Below, in pieces: positions 35,412 to 43,974 of a stretch of DNA of 64,000 bases. The notes below the pieces were generated by a model. The model searched no databases. It worked only from the letters and a program-made list of their open reading frames with translations, and was not told where the DNA came from. The stretch's first letter is position 1. Each line of letters starts with the position of its first letter. Position numbers and translations under genes: made by a program. The stretch is from NCBI RefSeq assembly GCF_003383095.1, contig NZ_PSYW01000003.1:372001-436000 (forward strand). The letters run 5' to 3'. This DNA is from Haloferax sp. Atlit-12N (GTDB lineage Archaea > Halobacteriota > Halobacteria > Halobacteriales > Haloferacaceae).

Positions 35412-36380
35412 TCAGTTCGACTCGGCGGCCAGCACTTGGTTCTCCAGCTCCTCGCCCTCGTCGAGCCGCCCGAGGTTTCCGGCGACGATGTCGGCGAGGC
35501 GGTCCCAGTGTTTCGGCGTGTGCCCGCCCGTGTGGGGCGTGATGAGGCAGTTCTCCAGCCCCCACAGCGGGTGGTCCGCGGGAAGCGGCTCGGGGTCGGT
35601 CACGTCGAGCGCGGCCCCACGAATCTTGTTCGACCGCAGCGCCGACACGAGCGCGTCGGTGTCGACGATGCCGCCGCGGGCGGCGTTGACGAGCACCGCG
35701 CCGGTCGGCATCGTGGCGAACTCCGCGTCCCCAATGAGCCCGCGGGTCAGGTCGTTCAACGGACATGCGACCACGACGTACTCGCTCCGGGAGAGCGCGT
35801 CGTGAATCGCGTCGGATTCGAAGCCGGCGACTTCGTCGGTCGGCCCGCCCTTCGACGGGGTGTAGCGGATGCCGATAGTCTCGACTTCGAAGCCCTGCAA
35901 CCGCTGGGCGACGGCCTGCCCGATGGAGCCGAGGCCGATAATCGTCACCGTGCTGTCGGTGAACTCGCCGGACTGGAAGTGCCGCCACTCGGCGCGCTCC
36001 TTGCGCCGCCAGCCCTCGTGGAGGCGGCGAGCGAACACGAGCATGTTGCCGATGGCCTGCTCGGCGATTCCGGGCGCGTGGATGCCGCCGGCGTTGGTGA
36101 CGGCGACGCCGTGTTCCGCGAGCGCGTCCATCGGGACGTGGTCGGTCCCGGCGAACGTGCAGGCGAACAATTCGAGGCGGTCGGCGTGGTCTAGGAGGTC
36201 TTCGTCTATCGTGATGCCCGTGACCACGCGGGCGTCGGCGACGAGTTCACGTTCCTGTTTCGGCGTCCGGGCGAGCGTCACGGTCCGGTCCGGGAGGCGC
36301 TCGCGGAGCGCGTCGGCGTACGATTCCATCGAAAGGCCCTCGGTCCCCTCGCGGAGGACGACGATGTCTGTCTCGGTCAT
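35412..36380 (-). CDS. D-isomer specific 2-hydroxyacid dehydrogenase
   Basis: A 322-residue NAD(P)-dependent enzyme reducing 2-oxoacids or oxidising D-2-hydroxyacids. The NAD-binding GLGSIGQAVAQRL is at about 145-157. The catalytic Arg is in NAARGGIVDTDAL, the Glu in TDPEPLPADHPLW, and the His in LITPHTGGHTPKHW, so the triad is complete. The gene leads the two-gene minus-strand operon with the D-lactate-type dehydrogenase, 6 nt apart, and diverges from the M20 gene. Together they could oxidise a 2-hydroxyacid released from hydroxyectoine or threonine breakdown (inference). Confidence 0.9.
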   Translation of the reverse strand: MTETDIVVLREGTEGLSMESYADALRERLPDRTVTLARTPKQERELVADARVVTGITIDEDLLDHADRLELFACTFAGTDHVPMDALAEHGVAVTNAGGIHAPGIAEQAIGNMLVFARRLHEGWRRKERAEWRHFQSGEFTDSTVTIIGLGSIGQAVAQRLQGFEVETIGIRYTPSKGGPTDEVAGFESDAIHDALSRSEYVVVACPLNDLTRGLIGDAEFATMPTGAVLVNAARGGIVDTDALVSALRSNKIRGAALDVTDPEPLPADHPLWGLENCLITPHTGGHTPKHWDRLADIVAGNLGRLDEGEELENQVLAAESN

Positions 36381-36473
36381 GGTGATAGGTCGCGCGCGTC
36401 GCGGGCGCGGTTGCTACATCGATTGGGTGACGCTCCCTTAGTCTTTTTGTGTAGTCGGTGTCCACGGATACCG

Positions 36474-36482
36474 TTTATACTT
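36474..36482 (+). promoter_or_regulatory. TATA-like element of the M20 gene
   Basis: TTTATACTT lies about 33 nt before the ATG at 36511, which fits a very short leader and argues against the in-frame GTG at 36496. GTGTAC at 36502-36507 lies between them. Confidence 0.5.
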
Positions 36483-36510
36483 AAGTGGGTGGCGGGTGGT
36501 ACGTGTACGC

Positions 36511-37818
36511 ATGGCTGACGCCGTTCGAGCGCGATTAGCGGAGCTTCGCAGAGACCTCCACCGCCACCCGGAACCGGGCTGGTGCGAGTTCCAGACGACC
36601 GCGCGACTCGTCGAGGAACTGCGCGCCATCGGCGTGGACGAACTCGCCGTCGGCGCGGACGCCTACGACCCCGACGACCGGATGGCCGTCCCGAGCGACG
36701 ACCGGCTCGACGAGTGGTACGAGCGGGCGCTCGACCGCGGGACCGACCCGGGCCTCCTCGAACCCCTCCGCGGCGGGACGACCGGCTGTGTCGCCGTTCT
36801 CGACCGCGGTGAGGGGCCGACGGTCGGCCTCCGGGTCGACATCGACGGGCTGTTCATCGAGGAGTCAGACGACGCGGGCCACGATCCCGCCGCCGAGGGA
36901 TTCCGCTCGGAGATGGGCGAGACGATGCACGCCTGCGGCCACGACACCCACATGACGTGGGGACTGGCGACGCTCGAAGCCGTCAAGGAAAGCGACTTTT
37001 CGGGTCGCCTCGTCGTGTTCTTCCAGCCCGCGGAGGAGATTTCGGGGGGCGGCGCGCCCATGGCGAAAAGCGAGTACGCCGCCGGCATCGACTACTTCTT
37101 CGCGGTCCACGTCGGCCTCGACCACCCGACGGGCGAGGTCGTCGCCGGCATCGAGAAACCGCTCGCCATGTGCCACATCGACGCGGAAATCGAGGGGACG
37201 ACCGCCCACGCCGGCAAGGAACCGGAGGCCGGCGCGAACGCCATCCACGCGCTCGGCACCGCCATCGAGAGCGTCTACGGCATCCCGCGGCACTCCGACG
37301 GGATGACCCGCGTCAACGTCGGCCGGGTCGAAGGGGGCACCGCCAGCAACGTCATCGCCGACGAGGTCGAGGCCGTCGCCGAGGCGCGCGGCGAGACGAC
37401 CGAACTCATGGAGTACGCGAAGTCCGAACTCCGCCGGCGGTTCGAGAAGGCGGCCGAACTGCACGGCTGCGAGGCGACGGTCGACGTGGTCAGCGAGAGC
37501 CCGCGGGCCGACAGCGACCCCGAGCTCGTGGAGACGGTCGCGGACGCCGCCGAGGGCGTGCGCGGCGTCGACCGCGTCGTGCCGACCGCCGACTTCGGCG
37601 CGAGCGAGGACGCGACGTTCCTCATGGAGCGCGTCCAGCGCGACGGCGGCCTCGCGTGTTACTCTATCGTCGGCACCGACCACCCGACGAGCCACCACAC
37701 TGCGACGTTCGACGTGGACGAACGAAGCCTCGAAACCGGCGTCGACGTCCTCACGCGGTCGATTCTCTCCGTCGCCGGAGTCGAGTCAGTACCGGAAATC
37801 GCGGGAGCGAACCAATGA
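36511..37818 (+). CDS. M20-family amidohydrolase (AbgA/aminoacylase type)
   Basis: A 435-residue zinc-dependent deacylase. Metal-binding motifs are DIDGLFIEES (D of the bridging motif), CGHDTHMTWG, and the PAEEISGG box with its catalytic Glu-Glu; the last ligand is in SHHTATFD. An insertion with DPDDRMAVPSDDRLDEWYE (about 50-75) is typical of the AbgA-like branch. A dimerisation domain lies at about 190-310. In this island it may remove the acetyl group from N-acetyl-2,4-diaminobutyrate, a job done in bacteria by DoeB/EutE, which belongs to a different (AstE/AspA) family; that substitution is inferred. The next gene overlaps it by 4 nt (ATGA). Confidence 0.85.
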   Translation: MADAVRARLAELRRDLHRHPEPGWCEFQTTARLVEELRAIGVDELAVGADAYDPDDRMAVPSDDRLDEWYERALDRGTDPGLLEPLRGGTTGCVAVLDRGEGPTVGLRVDIDGLFIEESDDAGHDPAAEGFRSEMGETMHACGHDTHMTWGLATLEAVKESDFSGRLVVFFQPAEEISGGGAPMAKSEYAAGIDYFFAVHVGLDHPTGEVVAGIEKPLAMCHIDAEIEGTTAHAGKEPEAGANAIHALGTAIESVYGIPRHSDGMTRVNVGRVEGGTASNVIADEVEAVAEARGETTELMEYAKSELRRRFEKAAELHGCEATVDVVSESPRADSDPELVETVADAAEGVRGVDRVVPTADFGASEDATFLMERVQRDGGLACYSIVGTDHPTSHHTATFDVDERSLETGVDVLTRSILSVAGVESVPEIAGANQ

Positions 37819-39113
37819 GCGACGGGCGCGTCACCGGCAAGTCGGCACCGCCAGCGTCCGAAATCGTCACCGCGGACGACGTGGCGGACGCTCACGAACG
37901 ACTCGACGGCGTGGTCCACCGGACGCCGCTCGATAGCTCGCGGACGATAGCCGACCGCTGCGGGGCCGAGCGGGTCGACCTCAAACTGGAGAACGTCCAG
38001 CGGACGGGGTCGTTCAAGATTCGCGGCGCGTACAACGCGATGGCGCAACTCCCCGAGTCGGTGCGCGAACGGGGGGTCGTCGCCTCCAGCGCCGGCAACC
38101 ACGCGCAGGGCGTCGCACTCGCGGGTGACCTGCTGGACATCGACACGACCATCGTCGTCCCCGAAATCACGCCGGCGGTCAAAATCGACGCCACCCGCGG
38201 CTACGGCGCCGAGGTCGTCGTTGAGGGCGACCTGTACGAGGAGTCGTACGAACACGCCTTGCAACTCGCCGACGAGGAGAGACTGGAGTTCGTCCATCCA
38301 TTCGACGACGCGGCCGTCATCGCCGGACAGGGAACCGTCGGGCGAGAAATCGCGGCCGACGCGCCCGACGTGGACACGGTTCTCGTCTCCATCGGCGGCG
38401 GCGGCCTCATCTCGGGTATCGCCACCGCGATGAAGGCGCGCGACCCCGACGTGCGCGTCGTCGGCGTCCAACCCGAGGGCGCGGCCCACGCCAAGCCCTC
38501 GCTGGAGGCCGACGAGATTCGCATGCTCTCGGAGGTCGATACCGTCGCCGAGGGCATCGCCGACGCGCGACTGTTAGAGCGGACGTTCGCGGTCGTCCGC
38601 GACCGCGTCGACGACGTGGTCTCGGTCGACGATACGGACCTCGCGGTCGCCACGACGGTCCTCGCCGAGCGAGCGAAGACGGTCGCCGAACCGGCCGGCG
38701 CGGCCCCGGTCGCCGCGCTCCTTTCCGGCGCGGTCGACGTCGAGGGTGAGCGCATCGCGGCCGTCGTCTCTGGCGGCAACGTCGGTCTCTCCGAACACGC
38801 CGAACTGACCCGCGTCGGGATGCAGACGCTCGGGCGCGCCATCGAAGCGCGCCTCGAACTCGACGGCTGGCCGGCGGTGCTGGGCGACCTCTCCGAGGCC
38901 ATCGCCGACGCGGGAGCCGAACTCGATAGCGTCGAGCGCGCCGCCCGAACCGCGTCCGACGCGCCGAACCGGGTCCCGGTCGAGGTCCGACTCGACGGGA
39001 GCGGGCCGGATCACCTCGCGGACGCGCTTGACTCGCTTTCGGCGCTCGACGGCGTCGAAGTCGCTTCGCACTCGCTGGACGAGCGCGGCGGCGACGCTAC
39101 TGAGTCGGCCTGA
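37815..39113 (+). CDS. ilvA: Threonine dehydratase-like PLP enzyme with ACT-type tail (EutB-like by context)
   Basis: A 432-residue fold-type II PLP enzyme. The PLP Lys is in TGSFKIRGAYNA (about 73), the substrate loop is SSAGNHAQGVA, the phosphate loop is SIGGGGLISG, and SGGNVGLSEHAE follows. A C-terminal ACT-like domain (about 325-425) suggests allosteric control. The usual reaction is threonine to 2-oxobutyrate and ammonia. In bacterial hydroxyectoine clusters a threonine-dehydratase relative, EutB, acts on the hydroxyectoine branch; co-translation with the M20 gene (ATGA overlap) suggests such a role here rather than isoleucine synthesis. Confidence 0.85.
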   Translation: MSDGRVTGKSAPPASEIVTADDVADAHERLDGVVHRTPLDSSRTIADRCGAERVDLKLENVQRTGSFKIRGAYNAMAQLPESVRERGVVASSAGNHAQGVALAGDLLDIDTTIVVPEITPAVKIDATRGYGAEVVVEGDLYEESYEHALQLADEERLEFVHPFDDAAVIAGQGTVGREIAADAPDVDTVLVSIGGGGLISGIATAMKARDPDVRVVGVQPEGAAHAKPSLEADEIRMLSEVDTVAEGIADARLLERTFAVVRDRVDDVVSVDDTDLAVATTVLAERAKTVAEPAGAAPVAALLSGAVDVEGERIAAVVSGGNVGLSEHAELTRVGMQTLGRAIEARLELDGWPAVLGDLSEAIADAGAELDSVERAARTASDAPNRVPVEVRLDGSGPDHLADALDSLSALDGVEVASHSLDERGGDATESA

Positions 39114-39128
39114 GGAGTCCAGAAAAAC

Positions 39129-39156
39129 GACGACCCATTTCGGGTCCGTGTCTTTT
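39129..39156. terminator. Bidirectional terminator between convergent operons
   Basis: GACCC-ATTTC-GGGTC (39132-39146) is a perfect 5-bp stem. On the + strand it is followed by CGTGTCTTTTC, on the minus strand by GTCGTCGTTTTTC, so it can serve the dehydratase and the aminotransferase genes. Confidence 0.55.
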
Positions 39157-39185
39157 CGATGCTGTTCGGCCGATGACGCCGACGC

Positions 39186-40544
39186 TCACGCGGCCACTTC
39201 GGTCGCCACGGCGTCCATCGCCTCGCAGAAGATGCCCACGCCCATCTCGATTTCGCGCTCGGTGGAGTCGAGCGGGGGCAGGAGGCGAATCGTCTTTTTC
39301 CCACAGCCGAGGGTGAGCAGGCCGCGGTCGAGCGCCGCCTCGACGACGGCGTCGCGGCGCTGTTTGGTGTCGAACTCGACGGCGAGCATCAGGCCCTTGC
39401 CGCGGATATCGACCACGTGGTCGGGCGCGTCGTCGGCGAGGAGTTCCTTCGCCTGCCGGCCGCGCTCGGTCGCGTTGTCGAGCAGGTCGTACTCCTCGAT
39501 GGCGTCGAGCGTGAGCGCGCCCTGCATCGACGCGAGCAGGTCGCCGCCGCCGAACGTCGACCCGAGGCGGTTCTTCTCGGTCGGGAACACGTCGGACCGC
39601 GAGACGGTCGCGCCGACGCGGAGGCCCTTCGCGCTGGCGATGACGTCGGGTTCGATGGGGTAGTGGTCGGCGGCCCACATCTCGCCGGTGCGGCCGACGC
39701 CCGACTGAATCTCGTCCACGACGAGTGGGATATCGTAGGTGTCGCAGACGTCGCCCACCTCGGCCATGAACTCCTCGCTCGGGAAGCGGTAGCCGCCGAC
39801 GCCCTGAATCGGTTCGAGAATCGCGAACGCGACCTCGTCGGGGTTGACGTGGCCGCCCTCCGGCGACAGGGAGTTCCGCAACTGCGACCCGCCGCCGGCG
39901 AAGAAGCCGCAGTCGCAGGTGTCAGCTGAACAGCCCGAATCCGCGCAGAACGGCACCGTCTCGATGCCCGCGACCTCTGGGTAGTGGCGGGTGTAGACCT
40001 CCTTCGACTTCGTGAGCGAGAGCGTCCCGAGCGTCCGCCCGTGGAAGCTCCCTTCGAAGGCGTAGCCGTACTTCGCCGGGGCCTTGTGGTTGTGCGTTAT
40101 CTTCATCGCGTTCTCGACGGCCTCGGCCCCGGAGTTCGACAGAAACACCGTGTCCATCCCGTAGTGGGAGGACACGTCGGTGAGTTTGTCCATCAGGTGG
40201 CTCGCTCCGGGGAAGTCGGCCGTCTCGGGGTCAGGACCGGCTCCGAAGTACATGTCCTGACCGGCGATTTTCATCGGCTCGACGAGGTCGAACTCCCGGA
40301 GTTTCGACAGCACCTTCTCGTTGTTGTAGCCGAGCGGCGCGGCTCCGATGTGGCAGGTGAAGTCCAAGAGGACGTTGCCGTCCACGTCGGTGACGAACGG
40401 GCCGTCGGCCTCGGCGGTCACGTCCCAGACGAACTCGTGGGAGTACTCGCTGGGCGCGGCGTGCTTGTGGTGGAACTCGACCCACTTCTCGGCGTTGGGT
40501 CCGGGCAGCGCTGCTGCGTCCGGCTCTGCGGTATCCCGATCCAT
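39186..40544 (-). CDS. Class III aminotransferase, probable diaminobutyrate or 4-aminobutyrate transaminase
   Basis: A 452-residue PLP enzyme. The core holds FLSNSGAEAVENAMKITHN (PLP phosphate), SFHGRTLGTLSLT, the Asp in PLVVDEIQSGVGRTG, and the PLP Lys in VIASAKGLRVGATV. It carries an extra loop with four Cys (CADSGCSADTCDCGFFAGG) at about 205-223, possibly a small metal site, seen in a haloarchaeal subgroup. It removes amino groups with 2-oxoglutarate as acceptor; in this island 2,4-diaminobutyrate is the likely donor. Its leaderless promoter (TTTTAATG about 27 nt upstream) contains GTGTACAT. Confidence 0.88.
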   Translation of the reverse strand: MDRDTAEPDAAALPGPNAEKWVEFHHKHAAPSEYSHEFVWDVTAEADGPFVTDVDGNVLLDFTCHIGAAPLGYNNEKVLSKLREFDLVEPMKIAGQDMYFGAGPDPETADFPGASHLMDKLTDVSSHYGMDTVFLSNSGAEAVENAMKITHNHKAPAKYGYAFEGSFHGRTLGTLSLTKSKEVYTRHYPEVAGIETVPFCADSGCSADTCDCGFFAGGGSQLRNSLSPEGGHVNPDEVAFAILEPIQGVGGYRFPSEEFMAEVGDVCDTYDIPLVVDEIQSGVGRTGEMWAADHYPIEPDVIASAKGLRVGATVSRSDVFPTEKNRLGSTFGGGDLLASMQGALTLDAIEEYDLLDNATERGRQAKELLADDAPDHVVDIRGKGLMLAVEFDTKQRRDAVVEAALDRGLLTLGCGKKTIRLLPPLDSTEREIEMGVGIFCEAMDAVATEVAA

Positions 40545-40562
40545 ACACAGGATTTGTTAATG

Positions 40563-40577
40563 GTGTACATTAAAACT
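40563..40577 (-). promoter_or_regulatory. TATA box with overlapping GTGTACAT element
   Basis: On the minus strand TTTTAATG lies about 27 nt before the ATG at 40544 and is overlapped by GTGTACAT (40563-40570 on +), a half-site like those at the other island promoters; placement over the TATA would suit a repressor. Confidence 0.4.
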
Positions 40578-40751
40578 TGGTATCATAGAAACTACCACAC
40601 CGTACTGTTCGCGGCGGGTTCGTCGCTCGGCCGCGCGTCCGAGACCGCGGCGGACTCGGCCGGTGCTGGTTTTCGTCGAATGGAGACGGACGGCGATGGG
40701 GACAGAGACGGGGACGGAACCGCGTTCGGCTGGATTTGGCTGGATTCGGCG

Positions 40752-42386
40752 TCAGTCGTCGTCGTGGCTGGAGACGTTCGCGGCCGGCGCTTGCCCGCCG
40801 CTTGACTCCGATTTCCCCCAGAGGTTCGTCTCGTCTTGGAGGAGGAGGCTTCCGTAGTCGTCTTGGAAGGTTCGGATGAGTCCGAGCGTCGCTATCACGC
40901 AGATGATGGCGAACGGCGCGCCCGTGATAATCGCCGCGGACTGCAGGGCGTTCACGCCGCCGACGACCATCAGGATGGACGCCACCGCACCCTGGAGGAC
41001 GGCCCAGAAGATGCGGTTGAGCGCGGACGGTTCCTTTTTGCCGCCGGTCGTCATCATCGACACCGCGAGGGTGGACGAGTCGGCGGAGGTGACGAAGAAC
41101 GTCGTCACGAGCACGAGGAACCCGAACAGGAGCAGCGGTCCGACGATGGGGAGGTTACCGAAGAGGACGTATCCCGAGACCGCTTCGCCGTACTCGGAGA
41201 CCGGCCCGAGGACGTTCGCTGCGCCCGTGTGCTGCATGATGACGCCCGCGCCGCCGACGATGGCGAACCACGGGACCGTCGCGAGCGAGGTCGCGCCGAT
41301 ACCGGCGAACGCGACCTCCCGGACGCTCCGACCGCGCGAGATGCGGGCGATGAACAGGCCCGCGAAGGGCGACCACGCCAGCGGCCAGAGCCAGTAGAAG
41401 ACGGTCCACGCGTTGACCCACTTCTCAGAACTGGCCGCGGTGGCCTGTGTGAACAGGCTCATCTGGAAGAAGTCGCCGATGAAGCCGCCGGTCGCCTGCG
41501 TGCCGAGTTCGAGGATGCGGAAGGTCGGCCCGAATATCAGCGTTGCGAGCATCAACAGGGAGAACACGACCATGTTGAAGTTCGAGAGCCGGCGAATCCC
41601 CTTGTCGACGCCCAGCACCAACGAAACGGTGAAGATGACGACCATGCCCGTGATGACGAGGATGGTCCCCACGTCGCCGAGTTGGATTCCCCACTGGAAG
41701 TTCAGGCCGGTGATGAACTGGCTCCCGATGAAGCCCAGCGAAGTCGCGACGCCACCGAGGGTCGCGAACACGGCGAGGATGTCGACGAGTTTCCCTATCG
41801 CGCCGTCGACGTTGTCCGCGCCGAGCACCGGCGTCAGGACCGCCGACACGCGAAGCGGCGCGTCGTAGTTGTAGACGAAGTAGCCGATGGCGAGGCCCAT
41901 CACGGTGAAACACGACCACTGGGTCAGACTCCAATGGAAAATGGAGTACTGGACTGCCAGCGGCATCGCCGCCGAAGACTGGGCCTCGGCCCCGTACAGC
42001 GGCGGGACCGTCGAATAGTGGAACAGCGCCTCTGCAGGACCCCAGAAGACGATACCCGCCGCGAGGCCGGCGGAGTACATCATCGCGAAGTACGACAGGA
42101 AGCCGTACTCTGGGTCCTCGTCACCGAGCTTTAGGTTCCCCCACGGCCCGAATATCACGAAGCCTAGGAACAGGACGAATCCGAGCATCGCCAACAGGAA
42201 GAACCAGTTGAACGTGGCGAGAATCCACCGGCGAATCCCGAGGACGAAGTCGTAGGAGGCCTCTGGATTGAGGCTGAACGCGCCGACGAAGAGCAGCGTT
42301 ATCGCCGCGCCGAACGCGAACACCACCGGCTCGATTTCGTCGAGGAAGCGCCCGACTGCGCCGTCGGCGGAACTCACGGCCGACAC
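40752..42386 (-). CDS. BCCT-family betaine/ectoine/carnitine transporter
   Basis: A 544-residue membrane protein with 12 predicted helices. The family fingerprints are present: YSAGLAAGIVFWGPAEALFH with the Gly-rich helix 3 to 4 region, FHWSLTQWSCFTVMGL with the aromatic box, and FYWLWPLAWSPFAGLFIARI with conserved Trp residues. BCCT carriers import quaternary or zwitterionic solutes, including ectoine, using sodium or proton gradients. The GTG start at 42386 is tentative, since upstream sequence offers no better start and promoter-like A/T sequence is 150-200 nt away. It is placed in the middle of the island as the uptake step; substrate inferred. Confidence 0.92.
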   Translation of the reverse strand: MSAVSSADGAVGRFLDEIEPVVFAFGAAITLLFVGAFSLNPEASYDFVLGIRRWILATFNWFFLLAMLGFVLFLGFVIFGPWGNLKLGDEDPEYGFLSYFAMMYSAGLAAGIVFWGPAEALFHYSTVPPLYGAEAQSSAAMPLAVQYSIFHWSLTQWSCFTVMGLAIGYFVYNYDAPLRVSAVLTPVLGADNVDGAIGKLVDILAVFATLGGVATSLGFIGSQFITGLNFQWGIQLGDVGTILVITGMVVIFTVSLVLGVDKGIRRLSNFNMVVFSLLMLATLIFGPTFRILELGTQATGGFIGDFFQMSLFTQATAASSEKWVNAWTVFYWLWPLAWSPFAGLFIARISRGRSVREVAFAGIGATSLATVPWFAIVGGAGVIMQHTGAANVLGPVSEYGEAVSGYVLFGNLPIVGPLLLFGFLVLVTTFFVTSADSSTLAVSMMTTGGKKEPSALNRIFWAVLQGAVASILMVVGGVNALQSAAIITGAPFAIICVIATLGLIRTFQDDYGSLLLQDETNLWGKSESSGGQAPAANVSSHDDD

Positions 42387-42844
42387 CCCCCGTGGGCGAG
42401 CGCTCCGTTCGACCCCGTCCGGACGGGGTCGTCACCTCCCGACTGACTGGCCGAGGCCCGCGCCCCGAACTGTGCGTCACGACGACCGTTGCACGCGTGT
42501 GCTGTGTTGTGGTCTGACATACTCTCGCTCCGACGGACACCATGCTACGTGATGTCCCACGTCACGACAAGTGCAAACATTACCAATAAAATTTGTGGTT
42601 ATCGGTGACGCCGAGAACGAAATCCGTTTACAAACGGTCGAAAATCGGTGGACGGTTCGCCTTCGGTGGATTGTCACGTCGCAGTCGGGCGCTTCGCTCC
42701 TGACTGGGTTCCTCGTTCGCGCGCTCCCGGCGTGCTCACACGAACTGTAGACGAAACCCGTGAATTCCCGGATTCTCGGCCCGTCTCGCCCGAATTTTCG
42801 GCCCGTTCGTAACGCTTAATCGAATTCGTACACGCGTTCTGTAT
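42387..42844. other. 458-nt intergenic region between divergent genes
   Basis: The BCCT side is GC-rich without a gene; ACCAATAAAATTTGTGG near 42578-42594 is a candidate promoter. On the other side TAACGCTTAATCG, about 28 nt before the ATG at 42845, is a likely TATA for a leaderless transcript. Confidence 0.5.
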
Positions 42845-43498
42845 ATGGCAAACGACGCCGACGGAACGGACGGCACCGACGACCTCGCCTACGCCGCCGA
42901 CCGCGGCCGCGGCATCCTCACCCCGAGCGACCGCGAGTTCCTGCTCGGCCGGAAGACCGACTACACCGACCACTCGAAAAAACAGAAGCGCAACCGGATT
43001 CGACGCCGCCTCCGCAACGCCATCCTCGATTTCACCATCCTGTTCGAGTCGCTCGAAGACCGCGACCGCGAGACGGTGTTCAACCCCGACGCCGCCGACC
43101 GCGAGGCGTACACCCGGGGCATCACCGACATGCTCGCGTTCCTCCATCTCGGGACGATGGGCTACTACACGCCGTTCAAGGACATGCTCGCCGAGGGCGT
43201 CAACAAGGCCGAACAGGAACTGGCCGGCTCCGACTACCGGATGGTCACGGTCGATTTCAACGTCGAACCGGTCGGCCAAATCGACGTGGACGCCGTCATC
43301 GACAAGCTCGAACGCGGCGCGTTCGACCAGCTCACGGACGAGGAGCTACAGGCGTTCGTCAGGCTCCTCGCGGAGTCCGACGACTTCTCGGCGACCGACC
43401 TGCGCGCCGACATGAAAGCGCAGATGTCCGAGTTCATCGAGCGAATCGACGCCGCGAACGAGCGACGAGACCGCCGAGTCGACGAACTGAACGACTGA
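42845..43498 (+). CDS. Conserved haloarchaeal soluble protein, unknown function
   Basis: A 217-residue acidic, mainly helical protein. The N-terminal part reads ILTPSDREFLLGRKTDYTD then KKQKRNRIRRRLRNAILDF, a basic stretch that could be a DNA- or RNA-binding helix; it is followed by helical segments and a C-terminal coiled-coil-like helix (MSEFIERIDAANERRDRRVD). I have seen such N-termini in many haloarchaeal proteins of unassigned function. It diverges from the BCCT gene but is not clearly part of the pathway. No specific activity is proposed. Confidence 0.75.
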   Translation: MANDADGTDGTDDLAYAADRGRGILTPSDREFLLGRKTDYTDHSKKQKRNRIRRRLRNAILDFTILFESLEDRDRETVFNPDAADREAYTRGITDMLAFLHLGTMGYYTPFKDMLAEGVNKAEQELAGSDYRMVTVDFNVEPVGQIDVDAVIDKLERGAFDQLTDEELQAFVRLLAESDDFSATDLRADMKAQMSEFIERIDAANERRDRRVDELND

Positions 43499-43569
43499 AC
43501 CGCGGTTCGCCGGCCCTCCGAAAACCGGCGGTCGCGCGGTCGAGCCTCCGCGCCCCCGCGCCCCGCGAC

Positions 43570-43956
43570 CTACCCGAGATACGCTATCGCGTCCATCTCG
43601 ACGCGTACGTCGCCGGGGAGTCGCGCGACCTCGACGCAGACGCGGGCCGGCGGCACCTCGTCGAACCGCGCGCCGTACGCCTCGTTCACTCGCTCGTAGT
43701 CGTCGAGGTCGGTGACGTACACCGTCAGTTTCACCGCGTCGTCGAGGCCGTCGCCGCCGGCCTCGGAGACGACGGCCGCGATGTTGTCGAGTACGCGATC
43801 GGTCTGTTCCTCGATGTCGCCGTCGACCTCCTCGCCCGTCTCGGGGTCGACCGGGCCGTAGCCCGAGACGTAGAGCGTGTCGCCGGCGACGACGCCCTGC
43901 GAGTAGGGGTTGTCCGTGCGCGGGGCGTCGTCCGTGATGACTCGTTCGGGTGGCAT
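43570..43956 (-). CDS. RidA family enamine/imine deaminase
   Basis: A 128-residue trimeric-type protein. PYSQGVVAGDTLYVSGYGPVD and the C-terminal PARVCVEVARLPGDVRVEMD match RidA, including the catalytic Arg in ARVCVEV. RidA hydrolyses reactive 2-aminoacrylate and 2-aminocrotonate enamines made by PLP dehydratases. Position 18 nt after the second aminotransferase gene and presence of the threonine-dehydratase-like enzyme in the same island suggest it removes such by-products here. Confidence 0.9.
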   Translation of the reverse strand: MPPERVITDDAPRTDNPYSQGVVAGDTLYVSGYGPVDPETGEEVDGDIEEQTDRVLDNIAAVVSEAGGDGLDDAVKLTVYVTDLDDYERVNEAYGARFDEVPPARVCVEVARLPGDVRVEMDAIAYLG

Positions 43957-43974
43957 CGTGGTGTGTGACCGTGA

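Noticed and set aside
34269..36194. 641-codon + strand frame over the dehydrogenase genes
   Set aside because: Antisense to two well-identified dehydrogenase genes; its product has no recognisable motif.
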